A stretch of 64,000 nucleotides of DNA from Phycisphaeraceae bacterium. Lineage in GTDB: Bacteria > Planctomycetota > Phycisphaerae > Phycisphaerales > UBA1924. The notes under the pieces were generated by a model. That model was not told the DNA's origin and did no database searches. It saw nothing but the letters and a program-made list of their open reading frames with translations. Positions within the stretch are counted from its first letter, which is position 1. Every line of letters begins with the position of its first letter. The position numbers and the translations under genes are program-made. Location of the stretch: assembly GCA_019636555.1 (NCBI GenBank), contig JAHBXH010000001.1, forward strand, positions 3,010,928 through 3,074,927, written 5' to 3'. This document shows, in pieces, positions 7,985 through 16,977 of the stretch.

Positions 7985-9337
7985 CTATTTCCCCACGCAA
8001 AACGTTGCGAACACCCGTCCGATCACATCGTCCGGAGTCAGTTTGCCGGTCAATTCCCCGAGCGCATCCAGTGCCACCCGCAGCCGCCCCGCGATCACCT
8101 CCGGCTCGCCCAACGAACAGCCCGAACTCGCTAATTCCCCTTCGATTTCCCGCAATTCCCGACTCGCGGCACCCAGCGCCCGCCGATGCCGCGGCAGCAC
8201 CCCGGCCTTCGACTTGCCCCCCCACGCCTCGTCCGCGATCGCCCGCCTCAGCGACGGCAAATGAAAACCATCCAGCGCCGACACAGCGATCGCCTCTCGC
8301 CCTTCCGAAGCCCGCGGCAGATCCGCCTTCGTCCGCACCCGGATCGCCCGAGTTTCCTTGCCGAATTGCAAACTCGACTCATCGAATCGCCCGCTCGGAT
8401 CGCACCAGATCACCACATCCGCGCGCGAAAGAAACTCCCGGCTCGCATCCTGCGCTCCGGCATCCACGCTCCCGCGCGCAATCTCATCGACTCCGGGCGT
8501 ATCGCAGAGCAGCACTTCGCCGCCCCCCGACAAATCGCGCGAAAGGTCCAGCCTCTCTTCGAGCACATCGCGCGTCGTGCCGGCTTCCTCCGAAACAACC
8601 GCGCGCCGCCGACCAAGCAGCGCATTGAACAACGTGCTCTTCCCCGCGTTCGGCGCTCCTCCCAGCGCAACCCGCGGCAGCGTGCTCTCGACTTCGCAAC
8701 CCGCCGCAACCCCGAGAACTTGCTCGATCTTCGTCGCGAGCGCGCCCGCGCGCCGGCGCAGGTCTGTCCCCGAAATCGCAACCACATCTTCCTGATCCGT
8801 GAAGTCGATCCCCGCTTCGACCAGCGCGAGCAGCGTCATCGCCTCATCGGCAAACTCGCGATACATCCTTCCGCGCTCTCCCGAAACCAGCCGCTTCGCC
8901 TCATCGAGTTCGCTTTGACTCTGCGCTGCGATAAGCGACGCCACACCTTCCGCCTGCGCAAGCGAGAGCCGCTCGTTGAGATACGCACGCGCCGTGAAAT
9001 CACCCGGCCCCGCCATCCGAATTCCCGGCGCCGCGCCGATCGCCCGCGCAATCACCAATTCAACCAGCGTCGGGTTCCCCGGCATCGCGATCTCGACGAC
9101 ATCCTCGCCCGTGTAACTCCGCGGCCCGGGAAACACCGCGATCATGCACGGCATGGACGACGAACCGCCCAGCCGCATCCGCGCCGATGCAACCCCGCGC
9201 TCGGTCCGCACCGATCGGGAGTTTCCCGTCAGTCGATCAACCGCCACAAACGCCCCCGGCCCGCTCAAACGCACAATCGCCCGCGCCGAAAAGCCCGGCG
9301 CCGTCGCGCACGCGATGATCGTGTCGCCCGTCTGCAC
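7985..9337 (-). CDS. mnmE: tRNA modification GTPase MnmE
   Basis: MnmE (TrmE) acts with MnmG to add the cmnm5 group to U34 of certain tRNAs. The protein starts with GDTIIACATAPG, has the folate-binding N-terminal domain, then a GTPase domain with GGAPNAGKST (G1), AGTTRD (G2), DTPGV (G3) and TKAD (G4), and ends with FCVGK, the conserved C-terminal cysteine motif. The 450 residues are typical. Upstream it is divergent from the phosphatase gene; clpS lies 140 bp downstream on the same strand. Confidence 0.96.
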   Translation of the reverse strand: MQTGDTIIACATAPGFSARAIVRLSGPGAFVAVDRLTGNSRSVRTERGVASARMRLGGSSSMPCMIAVFPGPRSYTGEDVVEIAMPGNPTLVELVIARAIGAAPGIRMAGPGDFTARAYLNERLSLAQAEGVASLIAAQSQSELDEAKRLVSGERGRMYREFADEAMTLLALVEAGIDFTDQEDVVAISGTDLRRRAGALATKIEQVLGVAAGCEVESTLPRVALGGAPNAGKSTLFNALLGRRRAVVSEEAGTTRDVLEERLDLSRDLSGGGEVLLCDTPGVDEIARGSVDAGAQDASREFLSRADVVIWCDPSGRFDESSLQFGKETRAIRVRTKADLPRASEGREAIAVSALDGFHLPSLRRAIADEAWGGKSKAGVLPRHRRALGAASRELREIEGELASSGCSLGEPEVIAGRLRVALDALGELTGKLTPDDVIGRVFATFCVGK

Positions 9338-9400
9338 CCCGAATTGTTGGAATTGTGTGACGCCGGCATTTGCCCGCGCCTTTTCCTAAGAATTAGGTGG

Positions 9401-9832
9401 TTGCATCAAATCCACCCCTACAGACTCTGGATCGGAAACGCTTCTGAAGCACGTGACTCGGCGCGTCTTCGCGCACTGGGAATCGCCGCCGTCATCGACC
9501 TCGCAGTTAACGAACCGCCGCCGGTGCTGAGTCGTGAACTGATGGTTTGCCGATTCCCCTTGCACGACGGCACCACCAATCCCGCCTGGTTGCTCCGCGC
9601 GGCAATCAATGCCGTCGTTGGACTCGTCCAGTCAAACGTCCCCACGATCGTCTGCTGCAGCGCCGGAATGAGCCGCGCGCCTTCCATCACAGCGGCGGCG
9701 CTCGCCAAGGTCACCAATCGTCCACCCGGAGATTGTCTCGCCGAAATCGCCGCAGCTTGGCAACTCGATGTTTCCAGCGGGCTCTGGGCGTGCGCCTGCG
9801 CCGCTATCGAAGACAACGATCTCCGCTTCTAG
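9401..9832 (+). CDS. Dual-specificity / tyrosine phosphatase-like protein
   Basis: A 143-residue protein with the cysteine phosphatase loop CCSAGMSRAPS (C-x5-R), preceded by a general-acid-type region (RFPLHDGTTNP). This fits small dual-specificity phosphatases. No ATG is available at the N-terminus; TTG at 9401 in frame, just after AGGTGG, is the most plausible start and gives MHQIHPYRLWIGN, a normal beginning for the fold. The substrate is unknown. It is divergent from mnmE. Confidence 0.65.
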   Translation: MHQIHPYRLWIGNASEARDSARLRALGIAAVIDLAVNEPPPVLSRELMVCRFPLHDGTTNPAWLLRAAINAVVGLVQSNVPTIVCCSAGMSRAPSITAAALAKVTNRPPGDCLAEIAAAWQLDVSSGLWACACAAIEDNDLRF

Positions 9833-9923
9833 GTCTCAGCAATTGTCGCTCATTCGGTTCCGACCGGCTGATGGCACAGGTGATAGACACTCGCCGGACG
9901 CATCAAGCGCTTTTCTTGTTGTT

Positions 9924-9964
9924 TTCGCCGTGCCCTTTGTGCCCTCGGTGTTCTCCGTGGTGAA
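9924..9964. repeat. 9-bp degenerate tandem repeat
   Basis: Four consecutive 9-bp units of the form YYCNNYGTG (9924-9959) and a partial fifth. It lies between the phosphatase gene and the clpP terminator. The unit resembles the 'CTCTGTG'-like short repeats common in intergenic DNA of many environmental bacteria (recollection, not a search). Confidence 0.65.
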
Positions 9965-9993
9965 TCACTCAAGCTGCCGCGCGGAGCCAAGCC

Positions 9994-10025
9994 AAAAGAA
10001 AAACCGCCCGGTTTTCACCGAGCGG
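9994..10025 (-). terminator. Rho-independent terminator after clpP
   Basis: On the minus strand CCGCTCGGT and ACCGGGCGG form a stem (one mismatch, loop of four) at 10025-10004, followed by TTTTTCTTTT at 10003-9994. It lies 24 bases past the stop codon of the downstream clpP and would end the clpP-clpP operon. Confidence 0.85.
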
Positions 10026-10048
10026 CGGGAAGTAATCATCCGGATTTC

Positions 10049-10678
10049 TTACTCATCATCGTGCTGCCGCGGGCCCGTCGGCGTCGGCATGCGCGTCAGC
10101 ACTTTGTCCACCAGCCCGTAGTCGACCATCTCCTGCTCATCGAGCCACTTGTTGCGGTCGCAGTGTTTGGCGATTTCGTCCGTCGACTTGCCCGTCGCCT
10201 CGCTGTAAATGTGATAGAGCCGGTCGCGGATGCGGAGCATCTCGCGCGCCTCGATCTCGAGGTCCGTCGCCTGCCCCTCCATCACGCCCGCGAGCAGCGG
10301 CTGGTGCATCAGATTGCGGCTGTTGGTCAGCGTGAACCGCTTCCCCTTGGTGCCGCTGGTCGCGATCAGGCTGCCCATGCTCGCCGCCTGCCCGATGATG
10401 TACGTGCTCACGTCGCACTGCACGAACTTCATCGTGTCGATGATGCCAAGGCCCGCGCTCACGCTGCCGCCCGGGCTGTTGATATACAGGTGGATGTCGT
10501 GCTTCGGATCTTCGTTCGCGAGGAAGAGCATCTGCGCCACGATGAGATTCGCGATGTCGTCGTCCACGGCGCCGCCAAGGAAGATGATGCGATCCTTCAG
10601 CAGACGCGAATAGATGTCGTATGCGCGCTCGCCCTTGGCGGACTTTTCGATGACGATGGGAATGAGGTGGCCTGACAT
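10049..10678 (-). CDS. clpP: ATP-dependent Clp protease proteolytic subunit, paralogue with Asn in the triad
   Basis: A 209-residue ClpP. The nucleophile region GQAASMGSL gives Ser100 and RNLMHQP gives His125. By alignment from the conserved YGLVD box, the third triad position (Asp in Escherichia coli ERDRF) is Asn176 here (DRNKWL). Listeria ClpP1 is known to carry Asn at this place, so the subunit may be weakly active alone and work in a mixed ring with its neighbour. The start at 10678 ([10 protein letters not shown]) is the normal ClpP start; the longer frame would run through the octamer repeats. It is second in a clpP-clpP operon. Confidence 0.95.
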   Translation of the reverse strand: MSGHLIPIVIEKSAKGERAYDIYSRLLKDRIIFLGGAVDDDIANLIVAQMLFLANEDPKHDIHLYINSPGGSVSAGLGIIDTMKFVQCDVSTYIIGQAASMGSLIATSGTKGKRFTLTNSRNLMHQPLLAGVMEGQATDLEIEAREMLRIRDRLYHIYSEATGKSTDEIAKHCDRNKWLDEQEMVDYGLVDKVLTRMPTPTGPRQHDDE

Positions 10679-10681
10679 ATC

Positions 10682-10782
10682 AAATTTCCAGATTTGCAAA
10701 GGGCCAAAGGGCCAAATTGCTGGGGTTTTTGATCGCTCGCTGCTTTCTGCTTTGGCCATTTGGCGCTTTGGCCGTTTGGCCC
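10682..10782. repeat. Inverted blocks of the TTTGGCCN octamer, directly before clpP
   Basis: Block one at 10751-10782 has four units TTTGGCSN (plus strand). Block two, 10682-10717, has the opposite sense with two clean GGGCCAAA units and three decayed ones reaching within 4 bases of the clpP start. On the clpP sense strand the order is (NGGCCAAA)n, about 30 bases, (TTTGGCCN)n, then ATG, so the leader can fold into a long hairpin whose 3' arm abuts the start codon. Confidence 0.85.
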
Positions 10783-10802
10783 TTTCACCATTCAAATACG
10801 GA

Positions 10803-11408
10803 CTATCGAACGTTTGGAAGAATGCCCGACGCCTCCTTGGGCGGCGTCCGCAGCACTTCATCCACCAGCCCGTACGCCACCGCCTCTTCCGCAGAGAAGT
10901 AGCGGTCGCGCTCGCTGTCGGCGTGGATCTGCTCCATGCTCTTGCCGGTGTGCTCCGCCAGAATGCGGTTGAGTTCCGTCTTCATCTTGATGATCTGCTC
11001 GGCCTGAATACGGATGTCTTCCGCCTGGCCGGTCACGCCGCCAAACGGCTGGTGGATCATCACCTTCGCGTGCGGCAGAATGAACCGCTTGCCCTTCGCG
11101 CCCGCGGTCAACAGCACCGCGCCGCCCGAGTACGCCCGCCCGAGGCAGTACGTGCTCACCGGGCTGCTCATGAACCGCATCGTGTCGTAGAGCGCGAGCG
11201 TGTCGTCCACCGCGCCGCCCGGCGAGTTGATGTAAAAATTGATCTCCTGTCCTCTCTTCTGGTTTTCCAGGTAGAGCATCTGCATCATCACCCGTGCCGC
11301 CGACTGGTGATTGATCTCGCCGATCAGGAAGACAATCCGATTCTCCAAAAGGAGTTCGTCGATCGTCATTTCTCGGGTTCGCTGGTATGAAACGCTTGCC
11401 GCGGGCAT
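10803..11408 (-). CDS. clpP: ATP-dependent Clp protease proteolytic subunit, complete triad
   Basis: A 201-residue ClpP with Ser94 (GRAYSGGAV, where the usual Met after Ser is Gly), His119 (MIHQPFGG) and Asp168 ([12 protein letters not shown]). It therefore has a full catalytic triad, unlike the paralogue 124 bp downstream. The order of two clpP genes in one operon recalls other bacteria whose ClpP1 and ClpP2 form mixed tetradecamers. The start at 11408 gives the usual 20-odd residue N-terminal segment before ENRIVFL. Confidence 0.95.
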   Translation of the reverse strand: MPAASVSYQRTREMTIDELLLENRIVFLIGEINHQSAARVMMQMLYLENQKRGQEINFYINSPGGAVDDTLALYDTMRFMSSPVSTYCLGRAYSGGAVLLTAGAKGKRFILPHAKVMIHQPFGGVTGQAEDIRIQAEQIIKMKTELNRILAEHTGKSMEQIHADSERDRYFSAEEAVAYGLVDEVLRTPPKEASGILPNVR

Positions 11409-11641
11409 GTGCTTTTCCTGTCTACTGGGTCTTCTCGCCCGATCCTACTCCGCCCCCACCCCGAAGCCCCGGTCTGAAAGGATCGTCACCGGAACCGGCC
11501 TTACTCCCGATCCATCGGCTTTCCGGCCCTTCCACTTGGTGCAATCCCGGTGCCGCATTTCGCAAGAAGCCAATGGGAGCCTCAACGGCCACCCGTCGCG
11601 TGCGAAACTCGCCCAAATCGCCTAGCATGACCCCCTCTCTG

Positions 11642-11688
11642 TGCGGGTGAGCCCGCATCATCCAGGTTTTCCGGCAGGTCGCCTGCCG
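11642..11688 (+). promoter_or_regulatory. Tandem hairpins in the leader of the phosphoesterase gene
   Basis: TGCGGG/CCCGCA with a 4-base loop (11642-11657) and CGGCAGG/CCTGCCG with a 3-base loop (11672-11688) sit 45-90 bases before the likely GTG start. No T tract follows. The rest of 11409-11732 shows no gene. Confidence 0.4.
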
Positions 11689-11732
11689 CTTTGACACCCC
11701 GCATCTCACAGCCGACCAAGGGTTCTCCAACC

Positions 11733-12512
11733 GTGCCCACCGCCGTTATCAGCGACATCCACGGCAACGCCGAAGCACTCAAGCGGGTCCTCGAAGACAT
11801 CAACAAGCGCAAGATCGACCAGATCATCTGTCTGGGCGACATCGTCGGCTACGGACCCGAGCCGCTCGAATGCGTGGACCTCGTGCGCCGCCACTGCAAG
11901 TGGTCGCTCATGGGCAACCACGATTTCGCCGTCCTCTACGAGCCCACCAACTTCAACGCCGGCGCCGAGTCCGCCGCGTTCTGGACGCGCGATCAGTTCG
12001 ATCGCGAGACCGACGCCAAGCTCCGCGCCGATCGCTACGACTTCCTCGGCCGCCTCAAGGTCCGCATCGTCGAGCAATTGAACGACATGCCGTCGCCGAT
12101 CCTCGCGATCCACGGCTCGCCGCGCCGCCCCATCAACGAGTACATCTTCCCCGACGATGTGAACAACGCGCCGGACAAGATGGAAGCGATCTTCGATCGC
12201 GTGACCTCGACCGCGATCGTCGGGCACACCCACGTTCCCGGCGTCTTCACGAGCGAACCCGATTTCTATCCGCCCGATGAACTCGGCACGGATCTGCGCT
12301 ACCACTTCCGCGCCGGCGAAAAAGCGATCATCAACGTCGGCTCCGTCGGCCAGCCGCGCGACCAGGACCCGCGTGCCTGCTACGTCATCCTCTACCCCGA
12401 GTACGCGCAGTTCGTCCGCATCGACTACGACATCGGCGTCACCGCAGGCAAAATCAAGCTCATCCCCCAACTCCCCGTCTGGCTGGCCGATCGACTCTTC
12501 GAAGGCCGCTGA
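11733..12512 (+). CDS. Calcineurin-like metallophosphoesterase (YfcE/MJ0936-like)
   Basis: The protein opens with AVISDIHGNAEAL (D-x-H), followed by CLGDIVGYGPEP (GD-x-VG), SLMGNHDFAV (GNHD), an AIHGSPRRP box and VGHTHVPG (GHTH): the full set of metal ligands of the calcineurin-like superfamily. The substrate is not evident. GTG at 11733 is preferred (MPTAVISDIHGN) over an upstream TTG at 11691, which lies in a hairpin. yidC follows 14 bp later on the same strand. Confidence 0.9.
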   Translation: MPTAVISDIHGNAEALKRVLEDINKRKIDQIICLGDIVGYGPEPLECVDLVRRHCKWSLMGNHDFAVLYEPTNFNAGAESAAFWTRDQFDRETDAKLRADRYDFLGRLKVRIVEQLNDMPSPILAIHGSPRRPINEYIFPDDVNNAPDKMEAIFDRVTSTAIVGHTHVPGVFTSEPDFYPPDELGTDLRYHFRAGEKAIINVGSVGQPRDQDPRACYVILYPEYAQFVRIDYDIGVTAGKIKLIPQLPVWLADRLFEGR

Positions 12513-12526
12513 CGCTCCCAATTCCG

Positions 12527-14854
12527 ATGCCCCAAGAACCAAACAAACTACTCAGACCCCTCGCGGTCGCCGGCGCGTTCCTCATCGTCATCGCCGGCTT
12601 CTTCGCGATGTACTTCTCGTCCAAGAGGACGACGCAGCAGCAACTCGCGCAGAACGCCGCCGCGCAGGCCTCTTCGCCCGAAACCCCCGCGCCGGTCGTG
12701 AAAGACCCTGCCGCCGCCGACCCGGTTGTTGAATCGCAGCCCCAGCAATCCCAGAAGCTACCGCCTGTCCCCGAAACATCCGCGAAGCCCACCACGCCCG
12801 CATCTTCCTCTTCAACCGACTCGAAGCCCGAGTCAAAGCCAGAGCCGAAGGCCGCACCGACAATCAACGCCCCTTCGCTCCGCGCACGCGTCTGGCCCGC
12901 TGATCCCGCGGCATCCACCGCGCAAATCGCGAGCTCGCACCTCATCGCCCGCTTCTCCGTCGTCGGCGCCGGAATCGCCGCGCTCCAGACCGCCGATCAC
13001 TACGAGACCATCGAGCGCGTCAACCGCGTCGATCTGCAATCCGAATACACGACCCCCGTCTACGACCCCGCCGGAAACGCGCTCACGACCGCCGCCGGAG
13101 TGCCGCTGACCACCATCGTCGCGCCCCTCGCGGCACTCGGCCTCGAAATCAACGGTCAGTTCATCAATCTCTCGGTCGATGCCGCCGGCTCGCTCTGGAA
13201 GTTCACGCCGCCTTCCACGTTCACCGCGGAAATCGCCGACGACAAAGACCAGACCGCGATGCGAATCACACGCACCTATTCGCTCGCGGCAGATGCGCAC
13301 AATCTCCTCGTCGCGCAGAACGTCGAGAACCTCAGCAACGCGCCGATCTCCTTCCGCTTTATCCAGATCGGCCCCGTCGATCTCCCGATGGACGCCGCGA
13401 CCTACGTCGGCGAGAAGCGCCGCCTCCGCTTCGGCTATCTGCTTTCTCCTCAGTACGACCCGACGCAGAGTTTCGTCCAGAGCCGCGACTATGTGATCGA
13501 ACACTCGGCGGTCCTGGGCACGAAGCAGCCAAACGGTCATTACACCGAGAGCGTGACGGAATGGCCCAACGCGCTCAGCAAAGAAAAGCAGTTCACGCTC
13601 TCCTGGATCGGCCTCACAAACCGCTATTTCGGTGTCGCGCTCCACACACCGATCACCCTAGGCGCCACCGGCGCGGCGCTCATCGCCGAAAAGCCTCTGC
13701 ACAGCGTCGAGCAGGTCGATCGGCTCGTGCTCGAGCGCCCCCCCGTTAACGGCCATCCAAACGACGTCGTTGCGCTCCGACTGACCAGCCCAAGTGTCAC
13801 CGTGCAGCCCGGCAAGGCCGCCGATCTCTCGCTCTCGCTCTACGGCGGCGCCCTCATACGCAGCGAGATCAACGCCAATCCCGCGGGCCAGGCGCTCTCG
13901 CTCAACGGGCTCGTCCTGTATTCCATGCCCGGACCGTGCGCGTTCTGCACGTTCAACTTCCTCACGTCGTTCCTCCTCTGGCTGCTCACGTTCCTGCACT
14001 CGATCGTCCACGATTGGGCGCTCTCGATCATCCTGCTCGTCGTCGTCGTCCGCACGATCCTGCACCCCGTGACCAAGTGGTCGCAGGTGCGCATGCAGCG
14101 CTTCGGCAAGCAGATGGCCGCGATGGGCCCCAAGCAGGCCAAGCTCAAAGAGAAGTACGGCAACGATCCCAAGACGCTGCAAGCCGAGACCGCCAAGCTC
14201 TGGCGCGAAGAGGGCATCAGCCCGATGGGCATGCTGGGCTGCCTGCCCATGTTCCTGCAGACGCCCATCTGGCTCGCGCTCTACGCGACGCTCTTCTTCG
14301 CCGCTCAGCTCCGCCACCAGCCCGCCTTCTACGGCGTCTTCCAGAAACTCGGCCACACCACGTTCCTCGCCGATCTTTCCGTGCCCGACAATTTCTGGGT
14401 CTTCTCGCAGAAGGGCATCAATATTCCGCTCCTGAGCAGCATGCTCGGCCCCGTCACCTCGATCAACATTCTGCCGCTCATTCTGAGCGTCGTTTTCTAT
14501 CTCCACCAGAAATACCTCACCCCGCCGACAACAACGCAGCTCACCCCCGAGCAGCAAACGCAGCAGACCATGATCAAGTGGATCAGCCTGATCATGTTCC
14601 CCGTGCTGATGTACAACGCGCCCGCCGGGCTCACGATCTACTTCGTCGCCAACAGCGCGCTCGGCATCGTCGAACACAAGCGCATCCGCGCCCACATCAA
14701 CAAGCACGACCTGCTCAACCTCGACAAGATCAAGGAACAAAAGGGAAAGAAGGGCGCAGGCAGTGGCGGCGGCTTCTTCTCACGCATGCAGGAACTCGTC
14801 GAGCAACAGCGCAAGGCCGCCGAAGCCGCGGGTCGGGCCAAGCCCAAGCGTTAA
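12527..14854 (+). CDS. yidC: Membrane protein insertase YidC
   Basis: YidC inserts and folds inner-membrane proteins alone or with SecYEG. The 775 residues comprise an N-terminal membrane anchor (residues 10-30), a long Pro/Ser/Lys-rich linker, the large periplasmic beta-sandwich domain, and the conserved 60KD_IMP core from about residue 480 with WALSIILLVVVVRTILHPVTK, a cytoplasmic basic hairpin (KQAKLKEKYGND) and GCLPMFLQTPIWLALY. The C-terminus is lysine-rich as in YidC forms that contact ribosomes. The length exceeds E. coli YidC because of the linker and tail. Not beside rnpA or rpmH as in many genomes. Confidence 0.95.
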   Translation: MPQEPNKLLRPLAVAGAFLIVIAGFFAMYFSSKRTTQQQLAQNAAAQASSPETPAPVVKDPAAADPVVESQPQQSQKLPPVPETSAKPTTPASSSSTDSKPESKPEPKAAPTINAPSLRARVWPADPAASTAQIASSHLIARFSVVGAGIAALQTADHYETIERVNRVDLQSEYTTPVYDPAGNALTTAAGVPLTTIVAPLAALGLEINGQFINLSVDAAGSLWKFTPPSTFTAEIADDKDQTAMRITRTYSLAADAHNLLVAQNVENLSNAPISFRFIQIGPVDLPMDAATYVGEKRRLRFGYLLSPQYDPTQSFVQSRDYVIEHSAVLGTKQPNGHYTESVTEWPNALSKEKQFTLSWIGLTNRYFGVALHTPITLGATGAALIAEKPLHSVEQVDRLVLERPPVNGHPNDVVALRLTSPSVTVQPGKAADLSLSLYGGALIRSEINANPAGQALSLNGLVLYSMPGPCAFCTFNFLTSFLLWLLTFLHSIVHDWALSIILLVVVVRTILHPVTKWSQVRMQRFGKQMAAMGPKQAKLKEKYGNDPKTLQAETAKLWREEGISPMGMLGCLPMFLQTPIWLALYATLFFAAQLRHQPAFYGVFQKLGHTTFLADLSVPDNFWVFSQKGINIPLLSSMLGPVTSINILPLILSVVFYLHQKYLTPPTTTQLTPEQQTQQTMIKWISLIMFPVLMYNAPAGLTIYFVANSALGIVEHKRIRAHINKHDLLNLDKIKEQKGKKGAGSGGGFFSRMQELVEQQRKAAEAAGRAKPKR

Positions 14855-15128
14855 CGCTCGCGCTGACGGCGCACGCGCCTCGGCTTCGAAGTCGCCGGGC
14901 GATCAGCGTCGTCCCGGCGGCAATCAAAGCTTCGGCGCTCGAATGCCCCTTCTTCAGGTGCGGCGTGCTCACGACCCCGCTTCTCCATCGATCCGCGCTG
15001 TTTCCATCCGGGTGTCGCCGGAATGCAGGGGCTGGAAACACACCCGATGCACGAGATGTGAACGGCCTTTCCGCTCCCGGGAAACGCACAAACGGCGCTC
15101 GGACATCCCTTCTTAATCAATCTTGGTC

Positions 15129-15157
15129 TTGCGGAATCCGCTGATCTGCGATAAATT
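15129..15157 (+). promoter_or_regulatory. Possible sigma70-type promoter in the 14855-15349 gap
   Basis: TTGCGG, 17 bases, TAAATT lies about 190 bases before the exported-protein gene at 15350. The match is only partial. Nothing else was recognised in the 495-bp gap after yidC: open frames there look like noise. Confidence 0.25.
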
Positions 15158-15349
15158 TGTCTTGCGTTCTCGCGGGGGCTGGAGAGCGCGAGTGAAGGGC
15201 GCGGCAATCAAGGTGCAGAACGAATTCAACCTTCCTCGCTCGAGAGAAAGCTCCTGTGAATTCGCGCCCGTGCACTTTGAGCGAGGTCACTTACCTTTCT
15301 CTTCCGTTCGGGATTGGTGCCCCGGGCAAAGCAAAGAAGGAGATCGTCC

Positions 15350-16096
15350 ATGCGCTCCCGGACCAGAGTTGCAGCACTTGTAGTCATGTGCATCCCAATG
15401 TCCGCCGCGTTCAGCGCCGTGACGTTCACATCTCGCCATAGCGAGGCCAAGAACATACGCATCGATACTTCCACCTCTTTCTATTACTACAACGAGTCTT
15501 GGACCTACGACCAGATGGGGACCGGTTCGGTCGCGATGACGTTTTACAACCACACCTCCACCGTCACGAACTCCGGTGTAAGCGGGTCGTTTTCTGCGTA
15601 CAAACACACCGGCGCCAGCAATCACGTCGACGAGATCAGTCAAGCGACGCTCGAAGCGTACTTCACCGTTTCCGGAAGTGTCTCAGCGTCGATCAAGCTC
15701 AACGGTGGCAGCGCGGAAGATTTCTACCAGCACACAAAGCCGGAACAAGCAAACGCATACTTTGTGATCTACAACGCGAGTACGAATGCCCTCGTCTTTG
15801 ATTCATGGAGCCTCGCAACGTTTGTGTACGACCCGGTGTCTTTCCACAGCACGCGAACCTGGTCAAACATCACAACCAACGTATTGCTCGGCCCAGGCGA
15901 CTACCGCTTGCTCGTCGGCGCCAACGGAAACAGTCAGTACTACACCGGATTCGGACAGGGCTCCACCGGCAGCGCCAATTTCACCACCTCGATGACCTTC
16001 GCCGAAATCCCGACACCGGGCGCCGCCGCCGCACTTGGCGTTCTCGCCGTCATCGCATCTTCGCGCCGACGCCGCGAGCCCGGAACCACATCCTGA
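15350..16096 (+). CDS. Exported protein with PxPG-type C-terminal sorting signal
   Basis: A 248-residue secreted protein of unknown function. AAGGAGA stands seven bases before this ATG. A signal peptide (MRSRTRVAALVVMCIPMSAA) is followed by a beta-rich, Ser/Thr/Tyr-rich body. The C-terminus reads IPTPGAAAALGVLAV then a short stretch and SSRRRR, the PEP-CTERM-like pattern of exosortase or related substrates with PTPG in place of PEP. Such proteins are usually processed and anchored at the cell surface. The stop codon abuts the stop of the convergent AraC gene with no spacer. Confidence 0.8.
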   Translation: MRSRTRVAALVVMCIPMSAAFSAVTFTSRHSEAKNIRIDTSTSFYYYNESWTYDQMGTGSVAMTFYNHTSTVTNSGVSGSFSAYKHTGASNHVDEISQATLEAYFTVSGSVSASIKLNGGSAEDFYQHTKPEQANAYFVIYNASTNALVFDSWSLATFVYDPVSFHSTRTWSNITTNVLLGPGDYRLLVGANGNSQYYTGFGQGSTGSANFTTSMTFAEIPTPGAAAALGVLAVIASSRRRREPGTTS

Positions 16097-16903
16097 TCAA
16101 CGCGCCCGTGCAAATTCCCCCGGCGTCACGCCGGCTTCGTGCCTGAACGCCGAAACAAACGCGCTCACGCTCCGGTAGCCGCACTCCTCCGCAACCGTCG
16201 CCACCTTCACGCCCCGCGCCAGCAGCCGCCCCGCGTGGAGATGCCGCTGGCGCTGCCGCCACTTCTCAAACGTGAGCCCGGTCTCCACCGGAAAGAGACG
16301 CTGCACCGTGCGCACGCTCACGCCCCTCCCGCGGCACAGCGCCGCCAGCTTCCTGCGATCCCCCGGATTCGCCTGCAGCACGCTCGCCACCCGCGCGACA
16401 CGCCCATCAGCCGGCCAAACAAGTTCCCGAGGTTCGCGAGCGCCCTCGCACACTTCGCGCCGCACGATCTCCACGAGCGCGCCGTGCCAGGAGACCCTGC
16501 CGTCGAGCGCACTCATCGCCGCGATCCGCTCAAGGGCCTCTCGCAGCAGCGGACTCGTCAAAACCGAACAACACCGATCCGGCAGTTCCGCCGTCCCGCT
16601 TCGCTTCTTGCCGCGCGCGGCCTTTGACGCCCGCAGATAGAACACCCGCATCGCAGTCTCCACGCACACTTCAAGCTCATGCCGAACGCCCGCCGGCACC
16701 CACACCGCGTTCGAGGCGGGCACCGACCACGATCCCTGAGGCGTCCGCACGATCATCACGCCTTCTCCCGCCGCGATCAGCCGATGCCAGTTCTCCGCAA
16801 ACGACGTCGTCCGAACCCCCGCGGCGCACCGCGCCACCATCGTCCGGACAACCAGAAATCGCTCGTCGGAAAGCCGGAGGCCCGGTTGGCGCATAATCGA
16901 CAT
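16097..16903 (-). CDS. AraC-family transcriptional regulator
   Basis: A 268-residue regulator. Residues 40-95 form a cupin-like sensor domain (GVMIVRTPQGSWSVPASNAVWVPAGVRHEL), and residues 165-268 hold two helix-turn-helix units ending in GYRSVSAFVSAFRHEAGVTPGEFARA, the classic AraC/XylS C-terminal signature. It is divergent from a VOC-family gene across 74 bp, so it probably controls that gene and itself. The ligand is unknown. Confidence 0.92.
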   Translation of the reverse strand: MSIMRQPGLRLSDERFLVVRTMVARCAAGVRTTSFAENWHRLIAAGEGVMIVRTPQGSWSVPASNAVWVPAGVRHELEVCVETAMRVFYLRASKAARGKKRSGTAELPDRCCSVLTSPLLREALERIAAMSALDGRVSWHGALVEIVRREVCEGAREPRELVWPADGRVARVASVLQANPGDRRKLAALCRGRGVSVRTVQRLFPVETGLTFEKWRQRQRHLHAGRLLARGVKVATVAEECGYRSVSAFVSAFRHEAGVTPGEFARAR

Positions 16904-16977
16904 GAATCGTCATTCTATCGACTTGGCGCAATGATGCAAGGCCGCTACATTCACCCATCTCAAACGGAGAACCATCG

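Noticed and set aside
14851..15207. A 118-codon minus-strand frame after yidC
   Set aside because: The composition is Arg/Pro/Ser-rich as expected from GC-rich shadow sequence, with no domain or ribosome site.
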